In this document: positions 26,646-34,980 of the stretch, piece by piece | Layout: every line of letters starts with the position of its first letter | Numbering within the stretch: the stretch's first letter is position 1 | NCBI GenBank assembly: GCA_013141015.1 | Contig: JABFRT010000023.1 | Coordinates: forward strand, 95,434 to 159,433 | Length of the DNA: 64,000 bases | From: Hyphomicrobium sp. | GTDB lineage: Bacteria; Pseudomonadota; Alphaproteobacteria; Rhizobiales; Hyphomicrobiaceae | Direction: 5' to 3' | Made by a program: the position numbers and the translations under genes | The notes under the pieces: model-generated | Database searches by the model: none | What the model saw: the letters and a program-made list of their open reading frames with translations, nothing else | What the model was told of the DNA's origin: nothing

Positions 26646-27609
26646 ATGCAGAACGCTACCACAAAACCCGCCACGGCTGGAATAGACACTTCGAAAGCTA
26701 AGCTCGACATTGCAGTTCTTAAGCAACGGTCAATGCTGGCAGGTGCAGAACGCACTCAATGGCTGGCAACAGCTCGCAGCTCATCTCACAAAAGCCGACA
26801 TCACGCGCGTTGGCATCGAAGCAACAGGCGGATACGAACACGGCGTTGTTGCACATCTCAGGCAACACGGCTTTACCGTGCTCGTGCTCCAACCCGTTCA
26901 GGTCAAAGCCTATGCCCGCATGCATTTGCGGCGCGCCAAGAACGACAAAATCGACGCTGGAACAATTGCTGCCTGTACAGCAGCGCTGAATCAAGACCAA
27001 CGCCAAAGCGACGAACGGCTCAATGATCTCGCGCAAAATCTCACTTTCGTCGAGCAGATCGAGGAAGACATTGCCCGCATCAAAGTCCGTCTTGAACACA
27101 TCGATCAACCGAGATTGAGGCGCGTAGCAGAGGCCGATATAGCCCGCTTGACAAAGCGCCGCGCCGCAGAACTTGAGCGCATCGCAGCTTCCCTGCGCAC
27201 CCACGACGATTTTGCGCGCCGCCTCGATCTCGTCTTGAGCGTACCAGGCATCGGCGAGCGAACTGCGATCTCGCTGATCGTTCGCATGCCTGAACTTGGC
27301 CGCGTGTCACGGGAAGAAGCGGCGGCACTCGCAGGGCTTGCACCCTTCGATGATGACAGCGGAAAACACAAAGGTCATCGCCACATTGCAGGGGGGCGGG
27401 GCCGTGTCAGGAGGTCGTTGTATGCCGCCGCATTGCCCGCAGCATTCCGCTGGAACCCGGCGTTGATCGCTCTCTACAAGCGCCTGACTGCGAAGGGCAA
27501 AGCACACAACGCGGCACTCACCGCCTGCGCCAGAAAGTTGCTCATTTACGCCAATGCTGTCCTGGCCAGAAACGCACCCTGGATCAAAAATTCAGCGTCG
27601 TATCTTTAA
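26646..27609 (+). pseudogene. IS110-family transposase, frameshifted
   Basis: Same protein as at 21778-22740. After GIDTSKAKLDIAV the two copies differ: this one reads GTTCTTAAGCAACGG where the intact copy has GTTGCCGGCAACGG, one base longer, which shifts the frame after about 24 codons. The rest of the protein is open in the other frame up to 27609. Possibly mobilised in trans by the intact copy. Confidence 0.9.
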
Positions 27610-27615
27610 TGGTTG

Positions 27616-28155
27616 CTACGCATCTTCACCCGTTTCAAGTTTCATGAATTCTCGATCCCCAAATTCGATATCAGGCTCGAACCGGCCCGCACTCACGTCG
27701 CGGTGAAACGTGGATTGCGGCCAATCCTTGATGCGCGCGGCATGACCGTGTTTGACCGGATTGTAATAGCAATAGGCGACATGATTGCGGTAATCACGCT
27801 CATCGCGGATGTAGTGCTCCCAATATCGCCGCTGCCAGATGCCGCGCTCACCCTTCTTCTCGCGGACGGCATTTAGCCGCTCGGTTTTCGGCAACGACTT
27901 AGAAAACCGCGCTTTGATAAGCCTAATGCGGGTTGGATAGTCCGCATCGTCCGGCGGCAGCGTGATGACCATGTGCAAGTGGTCGGGAAGGATGACGAGG
28001 GCATCGATCCGGAATGGCATCCGGCGCTTGGTCCAGAATATTGCGTGGCGGAGCGCGGTGACGTTTTCAGTCAGCAACTTGGTGCGGCGCTCAAGCAGGT
28101 TCAGAGTGAAAAACCACGTTCCGCCTGGAATGAAAACGCGCCGGTAATTGGGCAT
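27616..28155 (-). CDS. REP-associated tyrosine transposase (RAYT, Y1_Tnp family)
   Basis: 179 residues. The HUH motif is LPDHLHMVITL (His59, His61). The C-terminal half has the RAYT pattern GIWQRRYWEHYIRDERDY followed by HVAYCYYNPVKHG, which contains the candidate catalytic tyrosine. These single-strand DNA endonucleases recognise hairpins of REP sequences and are thought to spread them. The last codons (GEDA) run into the IS110 unit, whose end provides the TAG stop, so the native C terminus may be trimmed. The hairpin family found elsewhere in the window is a candidate substrate. Confidence 0.88.
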   Translation of the reverse strand: MPNYRRVFIPGGTWFFTLNLLERRTKLLTENVTALRHAIFWTKRRMPFRIDALVILPDHLHMVITLPPDDADYPTRIRLIKARFSKSLPKTERLNAVREKKGERGIWQRRYWEHYIRDERDYRNHVAYCYYNPVKHGHAARIKDWPQSTFHRDVSAGRFEPDIEFGDREFMKLETGEDA

Positions 28156-28178
28156 GGCCGGGTGTCACCCGCGCCGCC

Positions 28179-28412
28179 TTACCGCAGCAGCCCGTCCAAC
28201 ACGAAGCCGTCATGCGGCTTGGGCTTGGCGGCGGAATTTTCGCCAGCGGCACCTGCTTCAGCGGATTTGGCTTCGCCTTCGGCCTTGGCTTGCGTTGGCG
28301 GCTCAAGGGGCCCGCGCACGCCGCACGCAGACACCAGCAGCGCAGCCATCGAGATGGCTGCGGCGGCCAGAACGGTGTTGGTGCGGCCCGATTGGCGTTC
28401 GATTGTCATCAC
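28179..28412 (-). CDS. lptM: LptM-type small lipoprotein
   Basis: 77 residues with a lipobox LLVSACG and the conserved segment CGVRGPLEPP directly after it, as in LptM (YifL). LptM stabilises the LPS transporter component LptD in the outer membrane. It lies just downstream of argH on the same strand, as in many proteobacteria. lysA would normally follow, but here the RAYT gene does. An Ala/Lys/Glu linker fills the middle. Confidence 0.85.
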   Translation of the reverse strand: MMTIERQSGRTNTVLAAAAISMAALLVSACGVRGPLEPPTQAKAEGEAKSAEAGAAGENSAAKPKPHDGFVLDGLLR

Positions 28413-28461
28413 GCGAAAATATCCCCCGGCGGCCTACTCCGGCCGCCTAGCTCTAAGTGTT

Positions 28462-29883
28462 CTAGCCCTTGACGCGCTCTTTTTCCAACCGCTTAGACCA
28501 GGCGCGTGCGCTTTTTGCGACGTTCTGTGGCGCGGTTCCCCCATAGGAGACCCGGCTTTTGACTGAATTTTCAACGCTCAGCACCGAAAACACGGCTTTT
28601 GTGATGCGCGGCTCGATTTTTTGCATGTCCGTCAACGGCATATGCTCCAGGTCGAGACCTAGGTTTTCCGCCGCCTTGACGATTGAGCCGGTGACGTGGT
28701 GAGCGTCGCGGAACGGCATTTTCAGCTCGCGCACCAGCCAGTCGGCCAGATCGGTGGCGGTTGAATAGCCGCGCCCCGCCGCCGTGCGCATGACTTCCGG
28801 CACCGGCTCCAAGTCAGCGATCATGCCGGCCATAGCGGCGATCACCAGTTTGAGACTGTCGAGCGCGTCGAAGGTGACTTCCTTGTCTTCCTGCATGTCC
28901 TTGGAATAGGCAAGCGGCAGGCCCTTCATGACCATTGCCAGCGATTGGAAGCTGCCGGCGATCCGGCCAACCTTGGCGCGCGAGAGTTCGGCCGCGTCCG
29001 GGTTGCGCTTTTGCGGCATGATCGACGAGCCGGTGGTGAACTTGTCGGTCAAGGTGATGAAACCGAACTGCGGCGTCATCCAGATCACGATTTCTTCGGC
29101 AAGCCGCGAGAAGTGGATGGCGGCGATAGTTGCGCAGCTCAGCGTCTCAAGCGCGAAATCGCGATCCGAGACGCCGTCGAGCGAATTGGCCATCGGCCGG
29201 TCAAAACCCAGCTTTTCAGCGGTTAAATGCCGGTCAATCGGGAACGACGTGCCAGCCAGCGCCGCTGACCCGAGCGGACTTTCATTAAGCCGCTTGCGCG
29301 CGTCCTGGAACCGGCCACGGTCGCGGCCGATCATTTCAACGTAGGCCAGCAGGTGATGGCCAAACGTGACGGGTTGCGCGGGTTGCAGATGAGTAAAGCC
29401 CGGCATGACGGTGGCGGCGTGCGCTTCAGCCTTGGCCACAAGTGCGCGCTGCACGCCGGCCAGCGCGTCTTCGATGCCGTCAATCTGATCGCGGACCCAC
29501 AGCCGGAAATCGGTCGCGACCTGATCATTGCGCGACCGCGCGGTGTGCAGGCGGCCAGCCGCCGTGCCAATGATATCTTTCAGGCGGCTTTCGACGTTCA
29601 TGTGGACGTCTTCGAGGCTGCGCGAATACTTAAACGTTCCGCCGTCAATCTCGGCCAAAACCGCGTCCAAACCCTTGGCGATCTCTTTGGCGTCGGCCTT
29701 CGTAATGATGCCCTGTTCAGCTAGCATGGCCGCATGCGCCTTGGAGCCCCGGATATCCTGGCCGGCCAAACGCTTGTCGAAATCGATGGAGACATTTATC
29801 TGCTGCATGATCTCGGCAGGTGACATTGCGAAGCGGCCACCCCACATAGCATTCGAAGGGTCGTTAGCAGGTTTGTCTGACAC
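28462..29883 (-). CDS. argH: Argininosuccinate lyase
   Basis: 473 residues. The signature [12 protein letters not shown] is present, together with [29 protein letters not shown] and [12 protein letters not shown] at the N terminus. It releases arginine and fumarate in the last step of arginine synthesis. lptM follows, 49 bases downstream. The divergent tlpA starts 60 bases upstream, the usual rhizobial arrangement. Confidence 0.97.
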   Translation of the reverse strand: MSDKPANDPSNAMWGGRFAMSPAEIMQQINVSIDFDKRLAGQDIRGSKAHAAMLAEQGIITKADAKEIAKGLDAVLAEIDGGTFKYSRSLEDVHMNVESRLKDIIGTAAGRLHTARSRNDQVATDFRLWVRDQIDGIEDALAGVQRALVAKAEAHAATVMPGFTHLQPAQPVTFGHHLLAYVEMIGRDRGRFQDARKRLNESPLGSAALAGTSFPIDRHLTAEKLGFDRPMANSLDGVSDRDFALETLSCATIAAIHFSRLAEEIVIWMTPQFGFITLTDKFTTGSSIMPQKRNPDAAELSRAKVGRIAGSFQSLAMVMKGLPLAYSKDMQEDKEVTFDALDSLKLVIAAMAGMIADLEPVPEVMRTAAGRGYSTATDLADWLVRELKMPFRDAHHVTGSIVKAAENLGLDLEHMPLTDMQKIEPRITKAVFSVLSVENSVKSRVSYGGTAPQNVAKSARAWSKRLEKERVKG

Positions 29884-29943
29884 AGCGGGCGGTCTCCGTC
29901 GAAATCGGGGGCGAATGCGGGCGCAAAGGATTTTTGAGGACCT

Positions 29944-30576
29944 ATGAGCACGGACAATAAAGGCAGCAATGGCCTGATGATTTTCGCGATTGCCGCGCTC
30001 ATGGGCTTTGCGGGTTCGTATTACTTCACTCAGAGCCGTCCTGACAACGCGCCATCAGCGCCCGCCCGCGTCGAAAAGGCCGCCCAAGATGCGGCCCAGG
30101 CCCGGTCTGAGCCGAAAACAGGGCAGATGGCAGCTTTTGTCACCAAGAAGACGCCAGAGGCTCTGCCCGACATTGCGTTCAACGACGCGAGTGGCAAGCA
30201 GATCAAGCTTTCGGATTTCAAAGGCCGCGCCGTGCTGCTGAACCTTTGGGCCACGTGGTGCGCCCCGTGCCGCGAGGAAATGCCGTCGCTCGACCGGCTG
30301 CAGGTGGCGCTCGGCTCGGACAAGTTTGAGGTTGTCGCGCTCAGCATCGACCGGCAAGGCGTCGAGGCGTCCAAGAAGTTCCTCGACGAGGTTAAGGCGA
30401 AGGCGCTGAAACTCTACGTCGATGCGACAGCCAAGCAGGGCACGGCGCTCAAAATTGTCGGCATGCCGACCACGATTTTGATTGGCAAGGATGGTCTTGA
30501 AATTGGCCGCCTTGCGGGCCCGGCGGAATGGGATTCCGAAGATGCCAAAAAGCTGATCGACGCGGCGGCGAAGTGA
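29944..30576 (+). CDS. tlpA: TlpA-type membrane-anchored thiol-disulfide reductase
   Basis: 210 residues with one N-terminal membrane anchor ([18 protein letters not shown]) and a periplasmic thioredoxin-like domain with active site WATWCAPC and cis-proline loop [10 protein letters not shown]. TlpA proteins keep cysteines reduced for cytochrome oxidase assembly in rhizobia. Divergent from argH. A short hairpin (GCGAAG/CTTCGC) overlaps the stop codon, without a clear T tract. Confidence 0.9.
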   Translation: MSTDNKGSNGLMIFAIAALMGFAGSYYFTQSRPDNAPSAPARVEKAAQDAAQARSEPKTGQMAAFVTKKTPEALPDIAFNDASGKQIKLSDFKGRAVLLNLWATWCAPCREEMPSLDRLQVALGSDKFEVVALSIDRQGVEASKKFLDEVKAKALKLYVDATAKQGTALKIVGMPTTILIGKDGLEIGRLAGPAEWDSEDAKKLIDAAAK

Positions 30577-30625
30577 TTGCTTCGCGACTTATCGCGAAAT
30601 CGCAAACTCGTTGCTGGTCAATAGA

Positions 30626-30756
30626 CCCCTCATCCGCCTCTTGGAGGCACCTTCTCGCCAAGGGAGAAGGAAGCCGTCTGAGTGGCCCTCTCCCCGGAGG
30701 TAGAGGATGCCCCGCCCGGCGCGGCAGCGCCATACAAGGGTGGGGCAGGTGAGGGG
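30626..30756. repeat. Intergenic inverted-repeat element between tlpA and hicB
   Basis: Starts CCCCTCATCC and ends with GGTGAGGGG, so the ends are imperfect inverted repeats. It contains a hairpin CCTTCTC/GAGAAGG (about 30651-30671). No coding content. Elements of this CCCCTCA...TGAGGGG type are widespread in alphaproteobacterial intergenic DNA. Confidence 0.55.
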
Positions 30757-30770
30757 CTTAACTTTGGATC

Positions 30771-31421
30771 TTACTTCTTCTTCGCAGCCTTCTTGGCCTT
30801 GGTCTTTTGGGTGAGCGCAGACGCTGCAACCGACTTGGCGGCTTTGCTAGCGGTCTTGCTCTTCAAGATCTTGGCGGCGGCGGAGGCGACCTTCTTGCTG
30901 GACGTTTCCTTGGCGCTCTTGGTCTGCGTCAGCGCCGAAGCGGCAACCGACTTGGCAGACTTGCTGGAACCGTCAATTGCTCCAAAAAATTTTCCTGAAC
31001 TGCCAATTCGCAATAAAACGGCGCCTGCTTGTGTGGTTAGCCGATGGCCAATGGCATCCGAAACAAATTCCGACCTGCTGACGCCTATTGCTCGCGCCGC
31101 AAAATCAACAGCTTCAACCAGATCAGAACCCAACATCAAATTGTAACGGAGTTTGCGCGTTACGATGACGAGGGGAACAGCAATCACAAATGCGCCGCCG
31201 TCTATCTCTGCGCAGACTTCGGCATCCGCACGCAACTGGGACAATGTTCTGGCAGCAGGCAGTGTGTCTTGATCGCTGGCGAACAGAGTCAGAGCTGTCT
31301 GCGCTTGCCGAAAAACGTCGTCCTCTTCATCCGCAGCAGAAAAACAACCCGGAAGATCAGGGAAACTAATCCCGAATGCGCTATCGACGTCTTTGTGAAC
31401 CAACGCGAAATAGGTGTTCAC
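30771..31421 (-). CDS. hicB: HicB-family antitoxin with a Lys/Ala-rich tail
   Basis: The start is taken as GTG at 31421, since AGGAG lies seven bases upstream, right after the hicA stop. Residues 1-70 form the HicB fold (TYFALVHKDVDSAFGISFPDLPGCFSA type). A ribbon-helix-helix-like region (AIGVSRSEFVSDAIGHRL) follows. The last 60 or so residues are a histone-H1-like tail with two copies of AKSVAASALTQ and a run ending KAKKAAKKK. HicB neutralises HicA and represses its own operon. The tail is unusual and could add non-specific DNA binding (inference). Confidence 0.85.
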   Translation of the reverse strand: MNTYFALVHKDVDSAFGISFPDLPGCFSAADEEDDVFRQAQTALTLFASDQDTLPAARTLSQLRADAEVCAEIDGGAFVIAVPLVIVTRKLRYNLMLGSDLVEAVDFAARAIGVSRSEFVSDAIGHRLTTQAGAVLLRIGSSGKFFGAIDGSSKSAKSVAASALTQTKSAKETSSKKVASAAAKILKSKTASKAAKSVAASALTQKTKAKKAAKKK

Positions 31422-31431
31422 CACACTTCTC

Positions 31432-31623
31432 CTAAAGCCAGCCAGCATGCTTTGCGATGGATCGAGCCGTTCCAGACGGCAGATCCTTTTTGGGATGCGG
31501 AACAATAATTGTCCGGCCGTCGGGATGCTTCAACTTATGATGCGAACCTTCAATATTCACGAGGACCCATCCATCGCCTTTGAGGCGCGCCAAGATTTTG
31601 CGGCTGTTGCGTTCTACGTGCAT
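31432..31623 (-). CDS. hicA: HicA-family mRNA interferase toxin
   Basis: 63 residues from the ATG at 31623. The double-stranded RNA-binding-like fold is marked by ILARLKGDGWVLVNIEGSHH with the catalytic histidine in GSHHKLKHPDG, and by IVPHPKKDLPSGTARSIAK. It cleaves mRNA independently of ribosome codon position in characterised homologues. hicB begins ten bases downstream with its own ribosome site. The pair looks intact and probably helps keep this region in the chromosome. Confidence 0.9.
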   Translation of the reverse strand: MHVERNSRKILARLKGDGWVLVNIEGSHHKLKHPDGRTIIVPHPKKDLPSGTARSIAKHAGWL

Positions 31624-31712
31624 CCGGCCACTTCCAGCGCCTATTCGTGTGTAACACAATACACACTTTATGACAATCCTAATTCAATGAAAATTGGGCA
31701 ACTGACGCGGAT

Positions 31713-32559
31713 TTAGGCCACAAACTCATAAACTGACTTTGCAACGGCTGCGAACAGTGATTCAAGCTACCAAACGGGGGAGCTTGAGATGGCACGCTAC
31801 GAACTCACCGACGCCGAATGGAGAATCATCGCGCCGCTTTTGCCGAATAAACCGCGTGGCGTGCCGCGTGTTGACGACCGGCGCGTCTTGAACGGCATCT
31901 TCTGGCGGTTGCGCAGCGGCGCGCCGTGGGCCGATATTCCAGAACGCTACGGCCCTTACACGACCTGCTACAATCGCTTCGTGCGCTGGCGGGCAGCCGG
32001 TGTTTGCGATCAGATTTTGAAGGCCGTTTCGCAAGCCTAACAACGGCAAAATCCAAATGATCGACAGTTCTGTCGTGCGCGTGGATCAGCACGCAGCCAA
32101 CGGCGAAAAAAAAGTGGCCGGAGCCGTTGCATGGGCCGTTCCCGCGGCGGGCTCACGACCAAGATCCACGCGCTCGTCGATGCGCACGGCCTCCCGATCC
32201 AGATCAAGCTGACCGAAGGCCAAGCTCATGACGGCGTCAGCGCTACTGATATGCTGGGCTTGCTCGGCGACGGCTGCATGCTTCTGGCTGATCGCGGTTA
32301 CGATTCAAATGCGCTGCGCGAAAAGATCACCAGCCAGGGCGGCTATGCCAACATCCGGCCGAAATCCAATCGCGTCGAACCGCCGGTGTTCAGGCCGTTC
32401 GCATATAAACTGCGCAACCGCGTCGAGCGCTTCTTCAACAGGCTCAAGCATGACCGCGCTATCGCCACCCGCTTCGACCGCCACGATGACAACTTCATGG
32501 CCTCAGTGAAACTTGCTGCCATCCGCATCTGGATGCGGTTTAATGAGTCTGTGGTCTAG
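31713..32559 (+). mobile_element. IS5-family (IS427-like) insertion sequence
   Basis: Imperfect terminal inverted repeats: TTAGGCCACAAACTCATAAA (31713-31732) and the complement of 32539-32559 (CTAGACCACAGACTCATTAAA). One transposase gene, in frames that need shifting, lies between them. A run of eight A at about 32107 is the expected programmed-frameshift site of this group. Confidence 0.8.
31789..32559 (+). pseudogene. IS5-family transposase, frameshifted
   Basis: The first part (ELTDAEWRIIAPLLPNKPRG to ILKAVSQA) stops at 32040 because of one extra A in GCCTAACAACGG; removing it restores YNGKIQMIDSSVVRV. The next part runs to the A8 tract, where a further shift leads into MGRSRGGLTTKIHALVD and the DDE-domain end RNRVERFFNRLKHDRAIATRFDR. 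The A8 shift is likely natural for IS427-type elements. The upstream insertion is probably a real lesion. Confidence 0.85.
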
Positions 32560-32715
32560 ATAATATTTTGCTTGTTCAACCACGGTCTCGTCTCCTCGCA
32601 GCGTCGATGTTGCACTCTGCTGCGACTTAACCATTCCGATGGAATGATCAAAGGTCATGGATCTAACGCCTCAAGTGTGAGGGCACCAAAAATCGTAAAC
32701 CTTGCACGCCCAGCA
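32560..32715. other. Short spacer between the IS5 element and hlyC
   Basis: No gene or clear signal; slightly lower GC than the surroundings. Confidence 0.4.
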
Positions 32716-33305
32716 TCACAACACCCACACCTGCTTGCCATCCTTATTGACCGCGAGGAAATGGATCTCTTTCGACGGGAAGACTTTTTCCTTCAGGTCT
32801 TTGACGATTTCTTTTTCTCTGCGCTGCCGATTCACATCCTCGCCGATAGTTGCTCGGACGATCGGAGCGCGGGCGCCGCCGAACGGCGCGATGACCCCGG
32901 ATCGCTTCTCGCCGTTGTCACGGCGAGGTCCGGGGCAGGCGCAAGAAAACCGAATGGCGGCGACCCAGAGTTTGTCGCCGCTCTTCCAATCCTGCGGACG
33001 CAGTTTCGTGGTACCGGCGGCCAGGCGCTCAGCCACCTCGTCCGACACGCTCGCCCATAGCAGCATTTTTGTTGCATGCCTCCGCATGACGCCAATCGGC
33101 CGGCCCAACCTAATACAATCCGCGTAGAAGGTGCGGAACTGCTGCATCAAGACGGGCGTCATCAGCATTCTCCTTTTGCCGCCTGCGCGGCGCTTGGCGT
33201 TTGTCGCGATCCCGCGACGGGCCACTCAAGATCTGAGATGAAAAACTGCTTGTGCATCTGGCTCTGGCTCATCAGCCAGACAATCTCGCCCAGCACCGCC
33301 GACAT
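32716..33305 (-). pseudogene. Toxin-activating lysine acyltransferase (HlyC family), split and with insertions
   Basis: The N-terminal ORF (33305-33162, 47 residues) carries VLGEIVWLMSQSQMHKQFF, with the catalytic-type histidine, and SDLEW. It ends TGATG, where a second ATG (33162) opens the C-terminal ORF, with AAAGGAG upstream. That ORF continues MTPVLMQQFRTFY, RPIGV, LLWASVSDEVAERLAAG, LRPQDWKSGDKLW, VIAPFGG, VKDLKEKVFPSKEIHFL. Between these conserved blocks lie extra segments: after DLEW, after RPIGV, after GDKLWVA (AIRFSCACPGPRRDNGEKRSG) and after APFGG. Two of these are built on palindromic DNA. HlyC enzymes acylate RTX toxins; no full RTX gene is in the window. Function is doubtful. 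Confidence 0.8.
32895..32935. repeat. Palindromic element inserted in frame within hlyC
   Basis: Nested perfect pairs: CCCCGGA (32895-32901) with TCCGGGG (32929-32935), and CTCGCCGT (32908-32915) with ACGGCGAG (32920-32927). It encodes most of the extra PGPRRDNGEKRSG segment that interrupts the conserved HlyC block LWVA/VIAPFGG without breaking the frame. Confidence 0.75.
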
Positions 33306-33313
33306 GTTTGTTG

Positions 33314-33354
33314 GCGCCCGGCGACTCTCCTCCGTCGAGCCGGCCGCCGGGCGC
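33314..33354 (-). repeat. Variable-stem hairpin repeat, copy 2
   Basis: Outer stem GCGCCCGGC (33314-33322) with GCCGGGCGC (33346-33354). The 23-base apex, read on the - strand, starts GGCCGGCTCGACGG and ends GAGAGTC. It lies just upstream of the hlyC start. Confidence 0.85.
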
Positions 33355-33362
33355 GGAACCCC

Positions 33363-33403
33363 GGCGCTTCCGGCCGGCGCGCGGAACGCGTGTCGGAAGC
33401 GCC
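33363..33403 (+). repeat. Variable-stem hairpin repeat, copy 3
   Basis: Outer stem GGCGCTTCC (33363-33371) with GGAAGCGCC (33395-33403). The apex starts GGCCGGCGCGCGG and ends GTGTC. Confidence 0.85.
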
Positions 33404-33655
33404 AAACAAAAGAGAGGCGCCCAAAGACGTTCTTTTAACGGCAACTCTCCTTCATGGAAACCCTATCGCGCCAGAGTTTCGGCGACTTGGCGTCCATACG
33501 CAACGAATCAGAAATTGAGAGAATTCCGCGATTCCTGGCCCCGCATTCGAGGCTCAACCGGTCCGCATGCTACCCCAACCCATACTCGACCCCGCTCCTT
33601 CACCCGCACCCTTGCCCCGCCCGCGCTTCCCGCTAAAAGCGGAGGGAAATGTCCC

Positions 33656-33696
33656 GGCGCTTCCGGCCGGCTCGACGAAGGAGAGTCGGAAGCGCC
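33656..33696 (+). repeat. Variable-stem hairpin repeat, copy 4 (before lysA)
   Basis: Outer stem GGCGCTTCC (33656-33664) with GGAAGCGCC (33688-33696). The apex GGCCGGCTCGACGAAGG..AGTC is 23 bases. It lies 15 bases before the lysA start and may sit in its leader RNA. Confidence 0.85.
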
Positions 33697-33711
33697 AACC
33701 AAAGAGCTTCC

Positions 33712-34980
33712 ATGCACCACTTCCACTACACCAACGGCCAGCTCGCCTGCGAAGACGTCGCGCTTGCAAAAATCGCGGACGAGGTTGGCACGCCGGTCTA
33801 CGTCTATTCGACCGCGACGCTCGAGCGGCATTATCAGGTGCTCGCCAAAGCCTTCGCCGGCCTCGACCCGTTGATCTGTTTCGCGGTCAAAGCCAATTCC
33901 AATCAGGCCGTGCTCGCGACCTTAGCGCGGCTCGGCGCGGGTATGGATGTGGTGTCGGAAGGCGAGCTCAGGCGCGCGCGTGCCGCTGGCGTTCCCGCCA
34001 GCAAAATCATTTTCGCGGGCGTCGGCAAAACCAAAGCCGAAATGGCGTTCGCGCTTGAAGAAGGCATTCATGGCTTCAACGTCGAGAGTGAGCCGGAGTT
34101 GATCGCGCTCAGCCAAGTCGCGTCGGCGCTCGGAGCAACCGCCAGGGTAGCGATCCGCGTCAATCCAGACGTCGATGCCAAGACCCACGCCAAAATCTCG
34201 ACCGGCAAGGCTGAGAATAAATTCGGCGTGCATTACGAGGACGCGCGGGCGCTGTACGCTGAGGCGGCCAAGCTGCCGGGCATCAAGGTCGCTGGCATTC
34301 ACATGCACATCGGCTCACAAATCACCGACTTGCAGCCGTTCCGCGATGCGTTCCGCCTGTTGCGCTCGCTGGCTCTGCAATTGCGCGACGACGGCATCGC
34401 GCTCGAGCATCTCGATATCGGCGGCGGGCTGGGTGTGCCCTATCGCGGTGCCAATGATGTTCCGCCAAGCCCCGATGACTACGCGGCGATTGTCAACGAA
34501 CAGCTCGGCGATCTCGGCCTGAAAATAGCACTCGAACCGGGCCGCATGATTTGCGGCAATGCCGGTGTGCTCGTGACACGTGTGACGTATGTGAAAGAGG
34601 GCGCCGACAAAACCTTCACGATTGTTGATGCGGCCATGAACGACCTGATCCGCCCGACGCTGTACGAGGCCTATCACGACATCTGGCCGGTTGAGGAACG
34701 GAAGTCCGAAATGGCGCCTGTGCAGCAGGATATCGTCGGGCCGGTGTGCGAGACCGGCGACTTCCTGGCCGAGGATCGCGCGCTGCCGCCGTTCGTGGCG
34801 GGCGACCTGATCGCGGTGATGACGGCGGGCGCTTACGGCGCAGTCATGTCATCGACCTACAACACGCGGCTGCTGGTGCCGGAAGTTCTGGTGCGGGGCG
34901 CCGAATACGCCGTCGTCCGCCCGCGCCCGAGCTACGACGAGGTTATAGGAGCTGATAAGTTGCCGGGGTGGTTGAAATAG
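33712..34980 (+). CDS. lysA: Diaminopimelate decarboxylase
   Basis: 422 residues from the ATG at 33712 (MHHFHYTNGQL), preceded by AAAGAG; the frame is open to 33649 through the hairpin repeat, which is unlikely to be translated. The PLP lysine lies in CFAVKANSNQAVL. Other conserved elements are GIHMHIGSQITDL, DIGGGLGVPY, LEPGRMI and CETGDFLAEDR. It makes lysine from meso-diaminopimelate. Its normal upstream partners argH-lptM are 4-6 kb away on the other strand. Confidence 0.97.
   Translation: MHHFHYTNGQLACEDVALAKIADEVGTPVYVYSTATLERHYQVLAKAFAGLDPLICFAVKANSNQAVLATLARLGAGMDVVSEGELRRARAAGVPASKIIFAGVGKTKAEMAFALEEGIHGFNVESEPELIALSQVASALGATARVAIRVNPDVDAKTHAKISTGKAENKFGVHYEDARALYAEAAKLPGIKVAGIHMHIGSQITDLQPFRDAFRLLRSLALQLRDDGIALEHLDIGGGLGVPYRGANDVPPSPDDYAAIVNEQLGDLGLKIALEPGRMICGNAGVLVTRVTYVKEGADKTFTIVDAAMNDLIRPTLYEAYHDIWPVEERKSEMAPVQQDIVGPVCETGDFLAEDRALPPFVAGDLIAVMTAGAYGAVMSSTYNTRLLVPEVLVRGAEYAVVRPRPSYDEVIGADKLPGWLK

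Larger units (their letters stand above)
25758..27619 (+). mobile_element. IS110-family composite unit 2
   Basis: A 1,862-bp unit with the same layout as 20894-22750: inverted 3' fragment, MITE, 40-bp repeat, second MITE, non-coding leader, transposase gene. The internal repeats differ slightly (the second MITE has diverged) and the transposase is frameshifted. The right end supplies the stop codon of the RAYT gene. Confidence 0.85.

Noticed and set aside
31414..31716. + strand ORF across hicA
   Set aside because: Antisense to a convincing hicA.
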